Assembly: GCF_003947455.1 (NCBI RefSeq)
Contig: NZ_QHJH01000056.1
Location: 1 to 39,746 of the forward strand
Source: Streptomyces sp. WAC 04229
Lineage (GTDB): Bacteria; Actinomycetota; Actinomycetes; Streptomycetales; Streptomycetaceae
Length of the DNA: 39,746 bases
Reading direction: 5' to 3'
How positions within the stretch are numbered: the stretch's first letter is position 1; each line of letters begins with the position of its first letter. Under the pieces are notes generated by a model. The model saw only the letters and a list, made by a program, of their open reading frames with translations. It did no database searches and had not been told where the DNA came from. Of the stretch, positions 8,125 through 16,149 are shown in pieces. Both the position numbers and the translations under genes were made by a program.

Positions 8125-9185
8125 CCGCGGCACCTCGATTCGGTGATCGCGATACCGGTCGGCGGTTCGGAGCCGTCGGAGGTGGTCACTCCGCTCACGC
8201 GGGCCTCGCAGAGGTAGAGGTTGAACCACGATCCGTAGGAGGACAGGCGCGTCAGGGCGGTCATCTTGGCGGGGGTCCGTTCGAGGAAGTCCTCGATCTG
8301 CGGGGTGTGCTCGCCGAGGTTGGCCGAGAGCCGGCCCAGTTCGCGGATGTCCTTCTTGAGGGGCTCCCGGCCGTCCTCGAGGAGGCCGGCGGTGACCGTG
8401 GTGAGTTCGCCCATGGCCGTCACGGCCTTGCCCAGGGGTTTGCGGTCCTCGTTGAAGCCGGTGACGAGTTGCTGGAGGGTGACGACGAGGTCGTCGAAGC
8501 TGTCCTCGCGGTCGTTGAGGGTGTCCAGGACGGTGGTGAGGTTCGTGACGACCTGGCCGATCACCTTGTCCTTGGCGGCGACGGTCGTCCCGAGGGAGCC
8601 GATGTGGCGGATCAGGCTGTCGACGGTGGCGCCCTCGCCCTGGAGCACCTGCACGATCGACCCGGCGAGTTCGTTGACGTCCTTCGGGGAGAGCCCCTCG
8701 AACAGCGGCTTGAAGCCGTTGAAGAGCAGGGTCAGGTCGAGCGCGGGCGTAGTGCGGTCGAGCGGGACCGTGCCGCCCTCCGGGAGGGTGCCGGTGAGGT
8801 CGCCGCTGCCGCGGCCGAGGGCGACGTAGCGCTGGCCGACCATGTTGAGGTACTTCACGGCGGCGGTGGTCGAGCGGGGCAGCGTGCGGTCCTCGCGGAC
8901 GGTGAAGGTGACCTGCGCGGTGCGCCGGTGCACGACGCGCACGTCGGTCACCTCGCCGACCGGCACTCCGGAGATGCGCACGCTGTCGCCGTCCATGAGC
9001 CCGGTGACGTCGGTGAACAGGGCCTTGTAGGTCCGGGCGCCGGCGTCGGAGCCGGCACCGCCGCCGGCGACGCCGAGGCCGAGCACGGTCGTGGCGAGGG
9101 CGGTGACCACCACGAAGACGAGGGACTTGAGCAGCGGCCCGGTCAGCGGGCGGCGCCGGGTGTGCGCGCTGTCGGCACCGGTCAT
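8121..9185 (-). CDS. mceB: MCE family protein, MceB position
   Basis: A 354-residue protein with a membrane anchor (about 16-42), MCE domain (about 50-130; RISGVPVGEVTD, MVGQRYVALG), an extended helical region and the conserved YGSWFNLYLCEAR element near the C-terminus, typical of MceB. Overlaps mceA and mceC by four bases each. With MceA and MceC-F it should form the hexameric ring stack outside the membrane. Confidence 0.91.
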   Translation of the reverse strand: MTGADSAHTRRRPLTGPLLKSLVFVVVTALATTVLGLGVAGGGAGSDAGARTYKALFTDVTGLMDGDSVRISGVPVGEVTDVRVVHRRTAQVTFTVREDRTLPRSTTAAVKYLNMVGQRYVALGRGSGDLTGTLPEGGTVPLDRTTPALDLTLLFNGFKPLFEGLSPKDVNELAGSIVQVLQGEGATVDSLIRHIGSLGTTVAAKDKVIGQVVTNLTTVLDTLNDREDSFDDLVVTLQQLVTGFNEDRKPLGKAVTAMGELTTVTAGLLEDGREPLKKDIRELGRLSANLGEHTPQIEDFLERTPAKMTALTRLSSYGSWFNLYLCEARVSGVTTSDGSEPPTGIAITESRCRG

Positions 9186-10438
9186 CGGAGCGTCACCTCC
9201 GTACCGCGGTAGACGGGGCCGACGAGCAGGCTGCTCCAGTCGGGCAGGTCTTCGGGGCTCTCGCCGGCGGCGGGGGCGAGGAGTTCGTTGACGAGGTCGT
9301 TCTCGGACGGGGAGTTGGCGGGCCCGAGGTCCTGGTCCGCCGCGGTGGACGCGGTCCGCGCGGTGGGCCGGGGCAGTGCGCCGACGTACGGCACGGAGGG
9401 GCAGCGGGGGCCGCCGCCGGAGTCGTACACCGGGGTGTCGCGGCCGGGGCGGTAGGCGCCGCGCGAGGGGACGGTGGTGACGTCGACGTGGATGCCGGGC
9501 CGGTCGGTGCCCTTGCCGAGCGCCTTGTCCATGGCCGGGACGAACTCGGCGAGGGTGCGCAGGGTGCAGGGGAACGCCGAGGAGTACTCGGCGAGCAGTT
9601 CCAGGGTCGGCCTGCTCGTGGCGCTCAGCCGGATGATGTTGTCCCGGTTCTTGCGCAGGAAGGCGGTCACGTCCTCGGACGTCCGGGTGGTGGCGCCGAG
9701 AGTGGCGGCGAGTTCGGCCTCCTGCTCGGCGAGGGTGCCGCTGGTGGTGGTGAAGTCGGTGAGCGCCGTGATGATGTCGGGCGCGGCGTCCGCGTAGACG
9801 TGGCTGACCTTCACGAGTTCCTTGAGGTCGCGGTTGAGGGCGGGCAGGTTGGGGTTGAACTCCTCCAGGTGCTCGTCCAGCAGGCTCAGCGTCTCGCCGA
9901 GCCGCTCGCCGCGCCCTTCCAGGGCCTGGGAGACGGCCGACAGGGTCGCGGCGAGCTTCTGCGGCTGGACGGCGGTGAGCATCGGCAGGACGTCGTCGAG
10001 CACCTGCTGGAGCTCGATGGCGTTGGCGGAGCGGTCCTGGGGGACGACGGCTCCGGCGGCCAGCGGCTCGGCCGAGGGGTTCTCGGGCGGTACGAGGGCC
10101 ACGAAGCGCTCGCCGAACAGGGTGGTCGGCAGCATCTGCGCGCGCACGTCGGACGGTACGTGTTCCAGGGAGCCGGGCTTCATGGCGAGGGTGAGCCGGG
10201 CCCCGGCACCGTCGGCGTCGATGTCGCGGACCTCGCCGACGACGACGCCGCGCAGTTTCACCTCGGCGCCCGGGTGCATCTGGTTGCCCGCGCTGCCGGT
10301 CTCCACGACCACCGGGTCGGACTCGGTGAACTCCTTGTCGTAGACGGCGACGGCCAGCCAGATCAGCAGGGCGGGCACCAGCAGGAACACCACCCCGGCG
10401 AACCGGTGGCCCAGCGTCTTTCCCCGCGGTCCGCTCAT
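9182..10438 (-). CDS. mceA: MCE family protein, MceA position
   Basis: A 418-residue protein: membrane anchor (about 13-32), MCE domain (about 40-118; KLRGVVVGEVRD at 61-72, LFGERFVAL at 107-115), then the long helical region of the Mce C-terminal family and a disordered C-terminal tail of about 100 residues. It is the first MCE gene after the permeases, one base downstream of the second YrbE stop. Order and length match MceA of actinobacterial mce operons. Confidence 0.91.
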   Translation of the reverse strand: MSGPRGKTLGHRFAGVVFLLVPALLIWLAVAVYDKEFTESDPVVVETGSAGNQMHPGAEVKLRGVVVGEVRDIDADGAGARLTLAMKPGSLEHVPSDVRAQMLPTTLFGERFVALVPPENPSAEPLAAGAVVPQDRSANAIELQQVLDDVLPMLTAVQPQKLAATLSAVSQALEGRGERLGETLSLLDEHLEEFNPNLPALNRDLKELVKVSHVYADAAPDIITALTDFTTTSGTLAEQEAELAATLGATTRTSEDVTAFLRKNRDNIIRLSATSRPTLELLAEYSSAFPCTLRTLAEFVPAMDKALGKGTDRPGIHVDVTTVPSRGAYRPGRDTPVYDSGGGPRCPSVPYVGALPRPTARTASTAADQDLGPANSPSENDLVNELLAPAAGESPEDLPDWSSLLVGPVYRGTEVTLR

Positions 10439-10439
10439 C

Positions 10440-11246
10440 TCACCCCGCCACCTTCACGGTCGTGGTCGCGCCCCACAGGGCCAGCGACAGGAAGAAGTCG
10501 GTGACGCTGATCAGCACGATGGCGTTGCGCACGGACCGGCCGACGGCGACGCCGACGCCGGCGGGGCCGCCCGAGGCGCGGTAGCCGTAGTAGCAGTGGG
10601 CGACGATCACCATCACGCTGAAGATCAGCACCTTCAGTACGGAGAGCAGCACGTCCGTCGGGGAGAGGAAGAGGTTGAAGTAGTGGTCGTACGTGCCGCG
10701 CGACTGCCCGTTGAACAGGACGGTCACGTAGCGGGAGGCGAGGTAGGAGGAGAGCAGCCCGATCGCGTAGAGCGGGACGATGGCGACCACGCCGGCGATG
10801 ATGCGGGTGGTGACCAGGTAGGGCATGGAGCGGATGCCCATGCCCTCCAGGGCGTCGACCTCCTCGTTGATGCGCATGGCGCCGAGCTGGGCGGTGAAGC
10901 CGGCCCCGACGGTGGCGGAGAGGGCGAGTCCGGCGACGAGGGGGGCGATCTCGCGGGTGTTGAAGTACGCGGAGACGAACCCGGTGAACGCGGCGGTGCC
11001 GATCTGGTCGAGGGCCGCGTAGCCCTGGAGTCCGACGACGGTCCCGGTGAAGAGCGTCATCGCGATCATCACGCCGATGGTGCCGCCGATGACGCCGAGG
11101 CCGCCGGAGCCGAAGGCCACCTCGGCGAGGAGGCGCTGCACCTCCTTGAGGTAGCGGCGCAGGGTCCGCGGTATCCACAGCAGGGCCCGTACGTAGAACA
11201 GCAGTTGGTCGCCGGACCGGTCGAGCCAGACGAGCGGGGAGGCCAT
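10440..11246 (-). CDS. yrbEB: YrbE/MlaE-type permease, second subunit
   Basis: A 268-residue integral membrane protein of the MlaE family with five or six hydrophobic segments. The family signature EEVDALEGMGIRSMPYLVTTR, which forms the coupling helix contacting the ATPase, is intact at about 139-159. ATG 11246 has GGGAGG upstream and lies three bases after the first permease stop. With the preceding permease it should form the heterodimeric membrane channel above MceG. Confidence 0.93.
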   Translation of the reverse strand: MASPLVWLDRSGDQLLFYVRALLWIPRTLRRYLKEVQRLLAEVAFGSGGLGVIGGTIGVMIAMTLFTGTVVGLQGYAALDQIGTAAFTGFVSAYFNTREIAPLVAGLALSATVGAGFTAQLGAMRINEEVDALEGMGIRSMPYLVTTRIIAGVVAIVPLYAIGLLSSYLASRYVTVLFNGQSRGTYDHYFNLFLSPTDVLLSVLKVLIFSVMVIVAHCYYGYRASGGPAGVGVAVGRSVRNAIVLISVTDFFLSLALWGATTTVKVAG

Positions 11247-11249
11247 CGG

Positions 11250-12014
11250 TCAGCCTCCCTTCGGCGGGACGATCTGGAGGTAGACGGCCGTCATCACCAT
11301 GTTGACGAAGAAGAGCAGGAGGAAGGTGATGACGACGGACTGGTTGACGGCGTCGCCGACGCCCTTGGGGCCGCCGCGCGGGTTGAGGCCGCGGTAGGCG
11401 GCGACGATGCCCGCGATGAACCCGAAGACCAGCGCCTTGAGTTCGCTGACGTACAGGTCGGGCAGCTGGGCGAGGGCGGAGAAGCTGGAGAGGTAGGCGC
11501 CGGGGGTGCCGCCCTGCATGACGACGTTGAAGAAGTAGCCGCCGAGGATGCCGACGACGGAGACCAGGCCGTTGAGCAGGACCGCCACGCCCATGGCGGC
11601 CAGGACCCGGGGCACCACGAGTCGCTGCACCGGCGAGACGCCCATGACCTCCATGGCGTCGAGTTCCTCGCGGATCTTGCGGGAGCCGAGGTCGGCGCAG
11701 ATGGCCGAGCCGCCGGCGCCGGCGATCAGCAGGGCCACGATGAGCGGGCTCGCCTGCTGGACGACGGCGAGGACGCTGGCGCCGCCGGTGAAGGACTGGG
11801 CTCCCAGCTGCTCGGTCAGCGAGCCGACCTGGAGGGCGATGACGGCACCGAAGGGGATCGACACGAGGGCGGCGGGCAGGATGGTCACACTCGCGACGAA
11901 CCAGAACTGCTCGACGAACTCGCGGAACTGGAAGGGCCGTCGGAAGACGGCCCGGACGACCTCGGCGGCGAGCGCGAAGAGCCGGCCGGTCTGCCGCAGC
12001 GCGCCGGTGATCAC
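11250..12014 (-). CDS. yrbEA: YrbE/MlaE-type permease, first subunit
   Basis: A 254-residue membrane protein. The GTG at 12014 overlaps the ATPase stop as GTGA. The MlaE signature appears as EELDAMEVMGVSPVQRLVVPR in the middle of the protein, followed by hydrophobic helices and a short C-terminal IVPPKGG. Family role: transmembrane half of a lipid ABC importer. An in-frame upstream start is possible but would lie wholly inside the ATPase gene. Confidence 0.93.
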   Translation of the reverse strand: MITGALRQTGRLFALAAEVVRAVFRRPFQFREFVEQFWFVASVTILPAALVSIPFGAVIALQVGSLTEQLGAQSFTGGASVLAVVQQASPLIVALLIAGAGGSAICADLGSRKIREELDAMEVMGVSPVQRLVVPRVLAAMGVAVLLNGLVSVVGILGGYFFNVVMQGGTPGAYLSSFSALAQLPDLYVSELKALVFGFIAGIVAAYRGLNPRGGPKGVGDAVNQSVVITFLLLFFVNMVMTAVYLQIVPPKGG

Positions 12015-13021
12015 GCGCCGCTCCCGGCGGCGGGCATCGGCAGGGTGGCCGCCTCGGAGTCCTTCGCGTAGGTCTCCCGGATGGCGGACCGCGCGGCGGG
12101 CGGCAGCGTGTCGATCATGCCCATGACACGCTGACGTCGTCGGGCGACGGCCTTGCGCGGCGGCAGGCCGGGCGACGGTTCCAGCTGCGGGACGATCACC
12201 CGGGGCGCGGCGGGGACGGCGGAGGCGGCACCCGCCTCCGCGGCGAGCGTGGCCGCGTCCTTCTCCTCGGACATCCCGATGGGGCCCTCGCGCCGGCCGC
12301 CGAGGAACTGGGAGACGACCGGCTCGTCGCTGGTGAGCAGCACCTCGCGCGGGCCGAAGGTGACAAGCTCGCGCAGGAAGAGCATCCCCATGTTGTCGGG
12401 GACGGTGGCGGCGATGTCGAGGTTGTGGGTGACGATCAGCATCGTCGCGTCCAGCTGGGCGTTCAGGTCGATCAGCAGCTGGGAGACGTAGGCGGTGCGG
12501 ACCGGGTCGAGCCCGGAGTCCGGTTCGTCGCACAGGATGATCTGCGGGTCGAGGACGAGCGCGCGGGCCAGTCCGGCGCGCTTGCGCATGCCTCCGCTGA
12601 TCTCCCCGGGAAGCTTTCCCTCCGCGCCCAGCAGTCCGACGACCTCGATCCGCTCCATGACGATGCGACGGATCTCGGACTCCTTCTTGCGGGTGTGTTC
12701 CCGCAGTGGGAAGGCGATGTTGTCGAAAAGGGACATGGACCCGAAGAGGGCGCCGTCCTGGAACATGAGACCGAAGAGTTTCCGGGTCTCGTAGACGTCT
12801 CTTTCCGGACTGTTCACCATGTCCACTCCGTTGATGAGGACACGGCCCTTCTCGGGTTTGAGCAGCCCTATGAGCGACTTCAGGAATACGGTCTTACCAG
12901 TTCCGGACGGGCCCAGCATCACACTGACCTCGCCGGCCGGAAGAGTGAGTGATACGTCCCGCCAGATGCTCTGCTTACCGAAGGACTTGGTCAGACCCTC
13001 GACCACTACTTCGATTCCCAT
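12011..13021 (-). CDS. mceG: Mce transporter ATPase (MceG/Mkl)
   Basis: A 336-residue ABC ATPase that powers the importer. Walker A GPSGTGKT at 37-44, Q-loop Gln88 (MFQDG), signature ISGGMRKR at 141-148, Walker B IILCDEP at 161-167 with Glu166, the MceG-type DEPDSGLDPVRT run, and H-loop His199 are all intact. After about residue 240 a C-terminal extension (to 336) is characteristic of MceG and is not part of the nucleotide domain. The ATG at 13021 has an excellent GGAGGTGAT site. In mycobacteria this ATPase is unlinked and shared by several mce loci; here it is the first gene of the operon and translationally coupled to the permease. Confidence 0.94.
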   Translation of the reverse strand: MGIEVVVEGLTKSFGKQSIWRDVSLTLPAGEVSVMLGPSGTGKTVFLKSLIGLLKPEKGRVLINGVDMVNSPERDVYETRKLFGLMFQDGALFGSMSLFDNIAFPLREHTRKKESEIRRIVMERIEVVGLLGAEGKLPGEISGGMRKRAGLARALVLDPQIILCDEPDSGLDPVRTAYVSQLLIDLNAQLDATMLIVTHNLDIAATVPDNMGMLFLRELVTFGPREVLLTSDEPVVSQFLGGRREGPIGMSEEKDAATLAAEAGAASAVPAAPRVIVPQLEPSPGLPPRKAVARRRQRVMGMIDTLPPAARSAIRETYAKDSEAATLPMPAAGSGA

Positions 13022-13063
13022 ATCACCTCCAGCGGACGTCAATCGGATACGCGCTGCGGGCGC

Positions 13064-13093
13064 ACGTTAATTCGGCGCGGAGCGCACTGACAA
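13064..13093 (-). promoter_or_regulatory. Predicted sigma-70 (HrdB-type) promoter of the mce operon
   Basis: On the minus strand, TTGTCA (13093-13088), an 18-base spacer and TAACGT (13069-13064) fit the -35 and -10 boxes of vegetative promoters. The start would be near 13057, giving a leader of about 36 bases before the ATPase ATG. The -10 box has the same sequence as the one proposed for the divergent secreted-protein gene. Confidence 0.5.
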
Positions 13094-13164
13094 CGGGTCG
13101 GCACCGGATCTCCGGCGGCCCGGGCGAACTTGTCACCGCGCAGACAACACGGCGGCCCCGCACT

Positions 13165-13180
13165 TGTCTCCGGGGAGACA
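13165..13180. promoter_or_regulatory. Perfect dyad, candidate operator
   Basis: TGTCTCC and GGAGACA are perfect complements around a GG spacer. A second dyad, TTGTC-N8-GACAA, has its centre 34 bases away, about three helical turns, as expected for cooperative dimers. Both are upstream of the predicted mce promoter. The protein that would bind is unknown. Confidence 0.4.
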
Positions 13181-13600
13181 GGGCAGGGTCGCGCGGTTCC
13201 GGGGGGTGTGGCCCCGCGGGACCCTGCCGACGGACACCCGGACCCGATGGAGGGAGGGCCGAAAAGTGTCCGTCATGGCTCCGGCCGACGGGGGCCACCG
13301 ACCTGGAACCGAGCACCACACCGGCACGTTACGGCCGAGTAACCTCGGCGGGCAACACCGGAATCGGAGTTTTCCGGGATGCCGACTTCGGCCATCCGGA
13401 ACCTGTCAGGCAGGACACAAAAACCGCTCGGAAACTTGTCGGCCGGTGAGCATCGGGACCCGATGGGAGCGACACCGCTGTGAACAGTCCGGACGCCGTT
13501 CACGTTTCCCGGACTTGGCGCCACGTGAGCAAGGAGAAGCGCGGATCACTCACCCCGGAAACAGGTGGTCCCACTTTTAAAAGAATCATGGACTACCGCA

Positions 13601-13630
13601 TTGTTCGGCTAAGTTTCCCGCGAGTAACGT
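13601..13630 (+). promoter_or_regulatory. Predicted promoter of the first exported-protein gene
   Basis: TTGTTC at 13601-13606, an 18-base spacer and TAACGT at 13625-13630 form a plausible vegetative promoter; the start site would be near 13637, about 38 bases before the ATG at 13675. Confidence 0.45.
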
Positions 13631-13674
13631 CAGGCCCGTCTTCGCCGGTCAACCCTCAAGGAGAGTCCCGAGCC

Positions 13675-14316
13675 ATGAAGAAGAACACGAGAAGGTCGGC
13701 CATCGTGGTCTGTGCGGCCGCGTCGGCGCTGGGCCTCGCCGTCGGCCCGTCCGCGGCGGTGCCCTCCACGGTGTGGACCGTCACCCCCTCGCCCGCCGCG
13801 TTCAAGGCCACGAACGTCGGCAACATCGTGCTGACCGCCACGATCCCGATGACCTGCACGGTCTCGGGTGCGGAGGGCACGATGAACAGCGCCACCGGCA
13901 ACCCCGGGGACGTCGCCGACATCACCACCATGACCTTCGGCTCGTCCGGTTCACCGTGTACCAGTGTCCTGGGCAACGTCACCACCACCTCGGTCACCCC
14001 CTGGGACGTCGTCGCGCAGGACTACAACGCCTCGACGGGCGTCACCAAGGGCTACGTCGGCAATGTCAAGGCGCAGGTCACCGCCGGCGCCTGCAAGTTC
14101 ACGGTGGTGGGCAAGGCTTCGGCCACCTACACCAACTCCACCGGTGTACTCGCGGTCAACAGCGTCGTGGGCGACCTGTCGGTCAGCAGCAGCCCGGCGC
14201 CGGTCAACTGCGGCTCCGTGGTCACCACGGCCACCAAGCCGACCTTCAAGGGCAACTACGCCGTCAAGGTCAAGACCACCAACGCCATCCCGACGATCGT
14301 CGGTTCCAACCCGTAG
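13675..14316 (+). CDS. Exported protein of unknown function, divergent from the mce operon
   Basis: A 213-residue protein with a clear signal peptide (basic MKKNTRRS, hydrophobic 9-24, likely cleavage near PSAA at 25-28). The mature part is Ser/Thr/Val-rich, predicted all-beta, with four or five cysteines that could form disulfides; no membrane helix or sortase motif. ATG 13675 has AAGGAGAG upstream. I do not recognise a characterised family. A strong hairpin follows 22 bases after the stop, so it may be expressed separately from the next gene. Position opposite the mce promoter suggests an envelope protein serving lipid uptake, which is inference. Confidence 0.8.
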   Translation: MKKNTRRSAIVVCAAASALGLAVGPSAAVPSTVWTVTPSPAAFKATNVGNIVLTATIPMTCTVSGAEGTMNSATGNPGDVADITTMTFGSSGSPCTSVLGNVTTTSVTPWDVVAQDYNASTGVTKGYVGNVKAQVTAGACKFTVVGKASATYTNSTGVLAVNSVVGDLSVSSSPAPVNCGSVVTTATKPTFKGNYAVKVKTTNAIPTIVGSNP

Positions 14317-14337
14317 GCCACCGCCGCCCCGCACGTC

Positions 14338-14363
14338 CGCCCGGCCGGCACCCCGGCCGGGCG
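14338..14363 (+). terminator. Hairpin terminator/attenuator after the first exported-protein gene
   Basis: CGCCCGGCCGG and CCGGCCGGGCG form a perfect 11-base-pair stem around a CACC loop, 22 bases after the stop codon and before the next ribosome site. There is no U-tract, as is usual for Streptomyces terminators. It would limit read-through to the following gene. Confidence 0.7.
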
Positions 14364-14431
14364 TTCGCGGGCCCGAGCCGTCCGCCCCTGCCCGACCGCC
14401 CACGCTGCCCGAGCCACCCGAGCGGAGTCGT

Positions 14432-16102
14432 ATGAAAGCCCAACGAGCCGCCGTACCCCGGCCGCCCCGGGTCCGTGCCCGGACCACGTCGATCGCCGCG
14501 TTCGTCGTGCTCGCCGCCCTGATCCCGACCACGGCCTCCGCCTCGGGCACCCAGGAGATCGAGGTCGGACTCCCCTACGTCTGCACCCTCCCGTCGGGGC
14601 AACTGCCCACGACGGTGCGGATCTCGGCGGAGTTCCCGGAACGGGCCGACGCGGGCGAGACCTTCTCGCCGTCCGGCGTCACCACCACCGTCGAACTCCC
14701 GGCGGAGGCCGTCGCGGACCTCACCGGGCGGGGCGCGGCCCAGGTGCGGGCGGCGACCCGGCTGGAGGTGGGCGTCGCCCAGAACGAGGCGACGGCGAAG
14801 GCGACCTGGCGGGGCGGCACCGAGCCCGTCGTGCTGCCCGGGTCGGGGCCGTTGACGCTGGTCTCGAAAGGCGACGTCCCCTCGGTGGCCGGCCGGGGCG
14901 ACGGAGACCTGACGTTCGCGGCGGGCACCCTCGCCGTCGACCTGGCCCTCGACCCGGCGGACCCGGCCGGCACGGACCCGGCCGGCACGGACCCGGCCGC
15001 CCCACGGTCCGCTGCCACCGGCCCCGGCCCCGGCTCCGACTCCGGCTCCGGCTCCGGACCCGACTCGCTCACCATCGGCTGCGCCCTCGCCGAGGACGCG
15101 CCCGGCCAGGGGCTGCTGGCCACCGTGCGGGTCGGCGCGGACGGTTCTCCGAGCCCGGGCGGTTCACCGTCCGGCCCGGACGGTGCCTCCCGCACCCCGG
15201 ACCGGGAGGCGCAGGGGCACGGACGGGAGGAGCGGCAGGGGGACCGGTCGCCCGAGGTGCTGGAGACCGCGCCCGGCGCCGCCCCGGACCGCGACGACGT
15301 ACCGCCGTGCCGCTACGACGAGCAGCACCCGCCCACGGACGTGTCGCTCAACGCCTACGTCACCGGCTACGCCAACGTGAACAAGATGAAGGGCGCCGCC
15401 CATCTCCCGCCGTCCTGCCTGCTGATCGAGCAGGGGATCCCCGTGGACGGCCCGCCCGACCCGGAGCACATCATCTTCGACACGGTGTCGTGGGCGAACC
15501 TCCACTACCAGGGGCGCAAGGAGACACCGCCGTTCCCGAGCACCTTCCTGTCCTTCGACTTCGCGCCGGTCAAGGCCACGATGGTGCTGGAGCAGACCGG
15601 GCCCATCCGGATCGACTCGCGGATCAAGTTGCGCCTGTCCGACTTCACCACGGTCACGGACACCTACGTCCGGGCGCCGCTCGTCGCGCACGTGACCGAC
15701 CTGGAGGTCAACGGGACGCCCCTGGACGTCGGCCCCGACTGCAGGACCGAGACGTCCCTCACCTCCGCCGACCCGGATCCGGCCAACTATCCCGGTGACC
15801 ACCTGGTGCTCTACGGCCGCGGCGAGCAGCTCATCGGCCAGGAGGCCACCGGCTACCTGCTGCTCAGCGGCGGCACGCTGTCCGGCGAGACGAGCATCCC
15901 TGCCTTCACCGGCTGCGGCACGGCGGACGGCGAGGACCTCGACCGCCTGCTCACCGCCTCCGTCTCCGGCCCCGGCAACCACATCAAGCAGGTCCAGGGC
16001 CAGACGTGCGCGATCGCCGCCCCCGTCTTCCCGACCCCCGAGACCCCCGGCCAGTGCACGGAAGACCTCCAGCCCTACGAGATCCCCGTCGCCGAGCGCT
16101 GA
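14432..16102 (+). CDS. Exported DUF6801-like protein, two domains with a disordered linker
   Basis: A 556-residue protein with signal peptide (about 1-37, ending PTTASAS). The N-terminal beta-rich domain (about 40-170), opening with VGLPYVCTLPSGQLPTTVRI, resembles DUF6801 domains of actinobacterial secreted proteins. Residues about 172-300 are low complexity (DPAGT repeats, Gly/Ser/Pro, then charged). A second cysteine-containing domain (about 305-556) begins with CRYDEQHPPTDVSLNAYVTGYANVNKM and has no family I can name. ATG 14432 has GGAG five bases upstream. No C-terminal membrane anchor, so it should be released or held by other envelope proteins. Same strand as, and 47 bases before, another exported protein. 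Confidence 0.8.
   Translation: MKAQRAAVPRPPRVRARTTSIAAFVVLAALIPTTASASGTQEIEVGLPYVCTLPSGQLPTTVRISAEFPERADAGETFSPSGVTTTVELPAEAVADLTGRGAAQVRAATRLEVGVAQNEATAKATWRGGTEPVVLPGSGPLTLVSKGDVPSVAGRGDGDLTFAAGTLAVDLALDPADPAGTDPAGTDPAAPRSAATGPGPGSDSGSGSGPDSLTIGCALAEDAPGQGLLATVRVGADGSPSPGGSPSGPDGASRTPDREAQGHGREERQGDRSPEVLETAPGAAPDRDDVPPCRYDEQHPPTDVSLNAYVTGYANVNKMKGAAHLPPSCLLIEQGIPVDGPPDPEHIIFDTVSWANLHYQGRKETPPFPSTFLSFDFAPVKATMVLEQTGPIRIDSRIKLRLSDFTTVTDTYVRAPLVAHVTDLEVNGTPLDVGPDCRTETSLTSADPDPANYPGDHLVLYGRGEQLIGQEATGYLLLSGGTLSGETSIPAFTGCGTADGEDLDRLLTASVSGPGNHIKQVQGQTCAIAAPVFPTPETPGQCTEDLQPYEIPVAER
14961..14999. repeat. 15-base tandem repeat encoding the DPAGT linker
   Basis: ACCCGGCCGGCACGG is present twice exactly (14961-14975, 14976-14990) and partly a third time (14991-14999). 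It encodes an in-frame pentapeptide repeat in the linker of the exported protein at 14432-16102. Confidence 0.8.
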
Positions 16103-16149
16103 GCCCTCCCGTCCCTGCCACCTGCCCACTTCCAAGGAAGGCCACCACC

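Larger units (their letters stand above)
13022..13674. other. 653-base non-coding divergent control region
   Basis: No convincing gene lies here. Besides the two promoters it contains several dyads: TTGTC-N8-GACAA at 13130-13147, TGTCTCC-GG-GGAGACA at 13165-13180, GTTAC-N6-GTAAC at 13328-13343 and TGTC-N6-GACA at 13404-13417. The heptamer ACTTGTC occurs three times (13128, 13162, 13434). Such density suggests operators for at least one dimeric regulator between the mce operon and the exported-protein genes. Short open frames in this stretch lack ribosome sites and recognisable products. Confidence 0.6.

Noticed and set aside
13130..13580. Small genes in the divergent gap
   Set aside because: Possible frames lack ribosome sites and third-position G/C bias and give no recognisable product.
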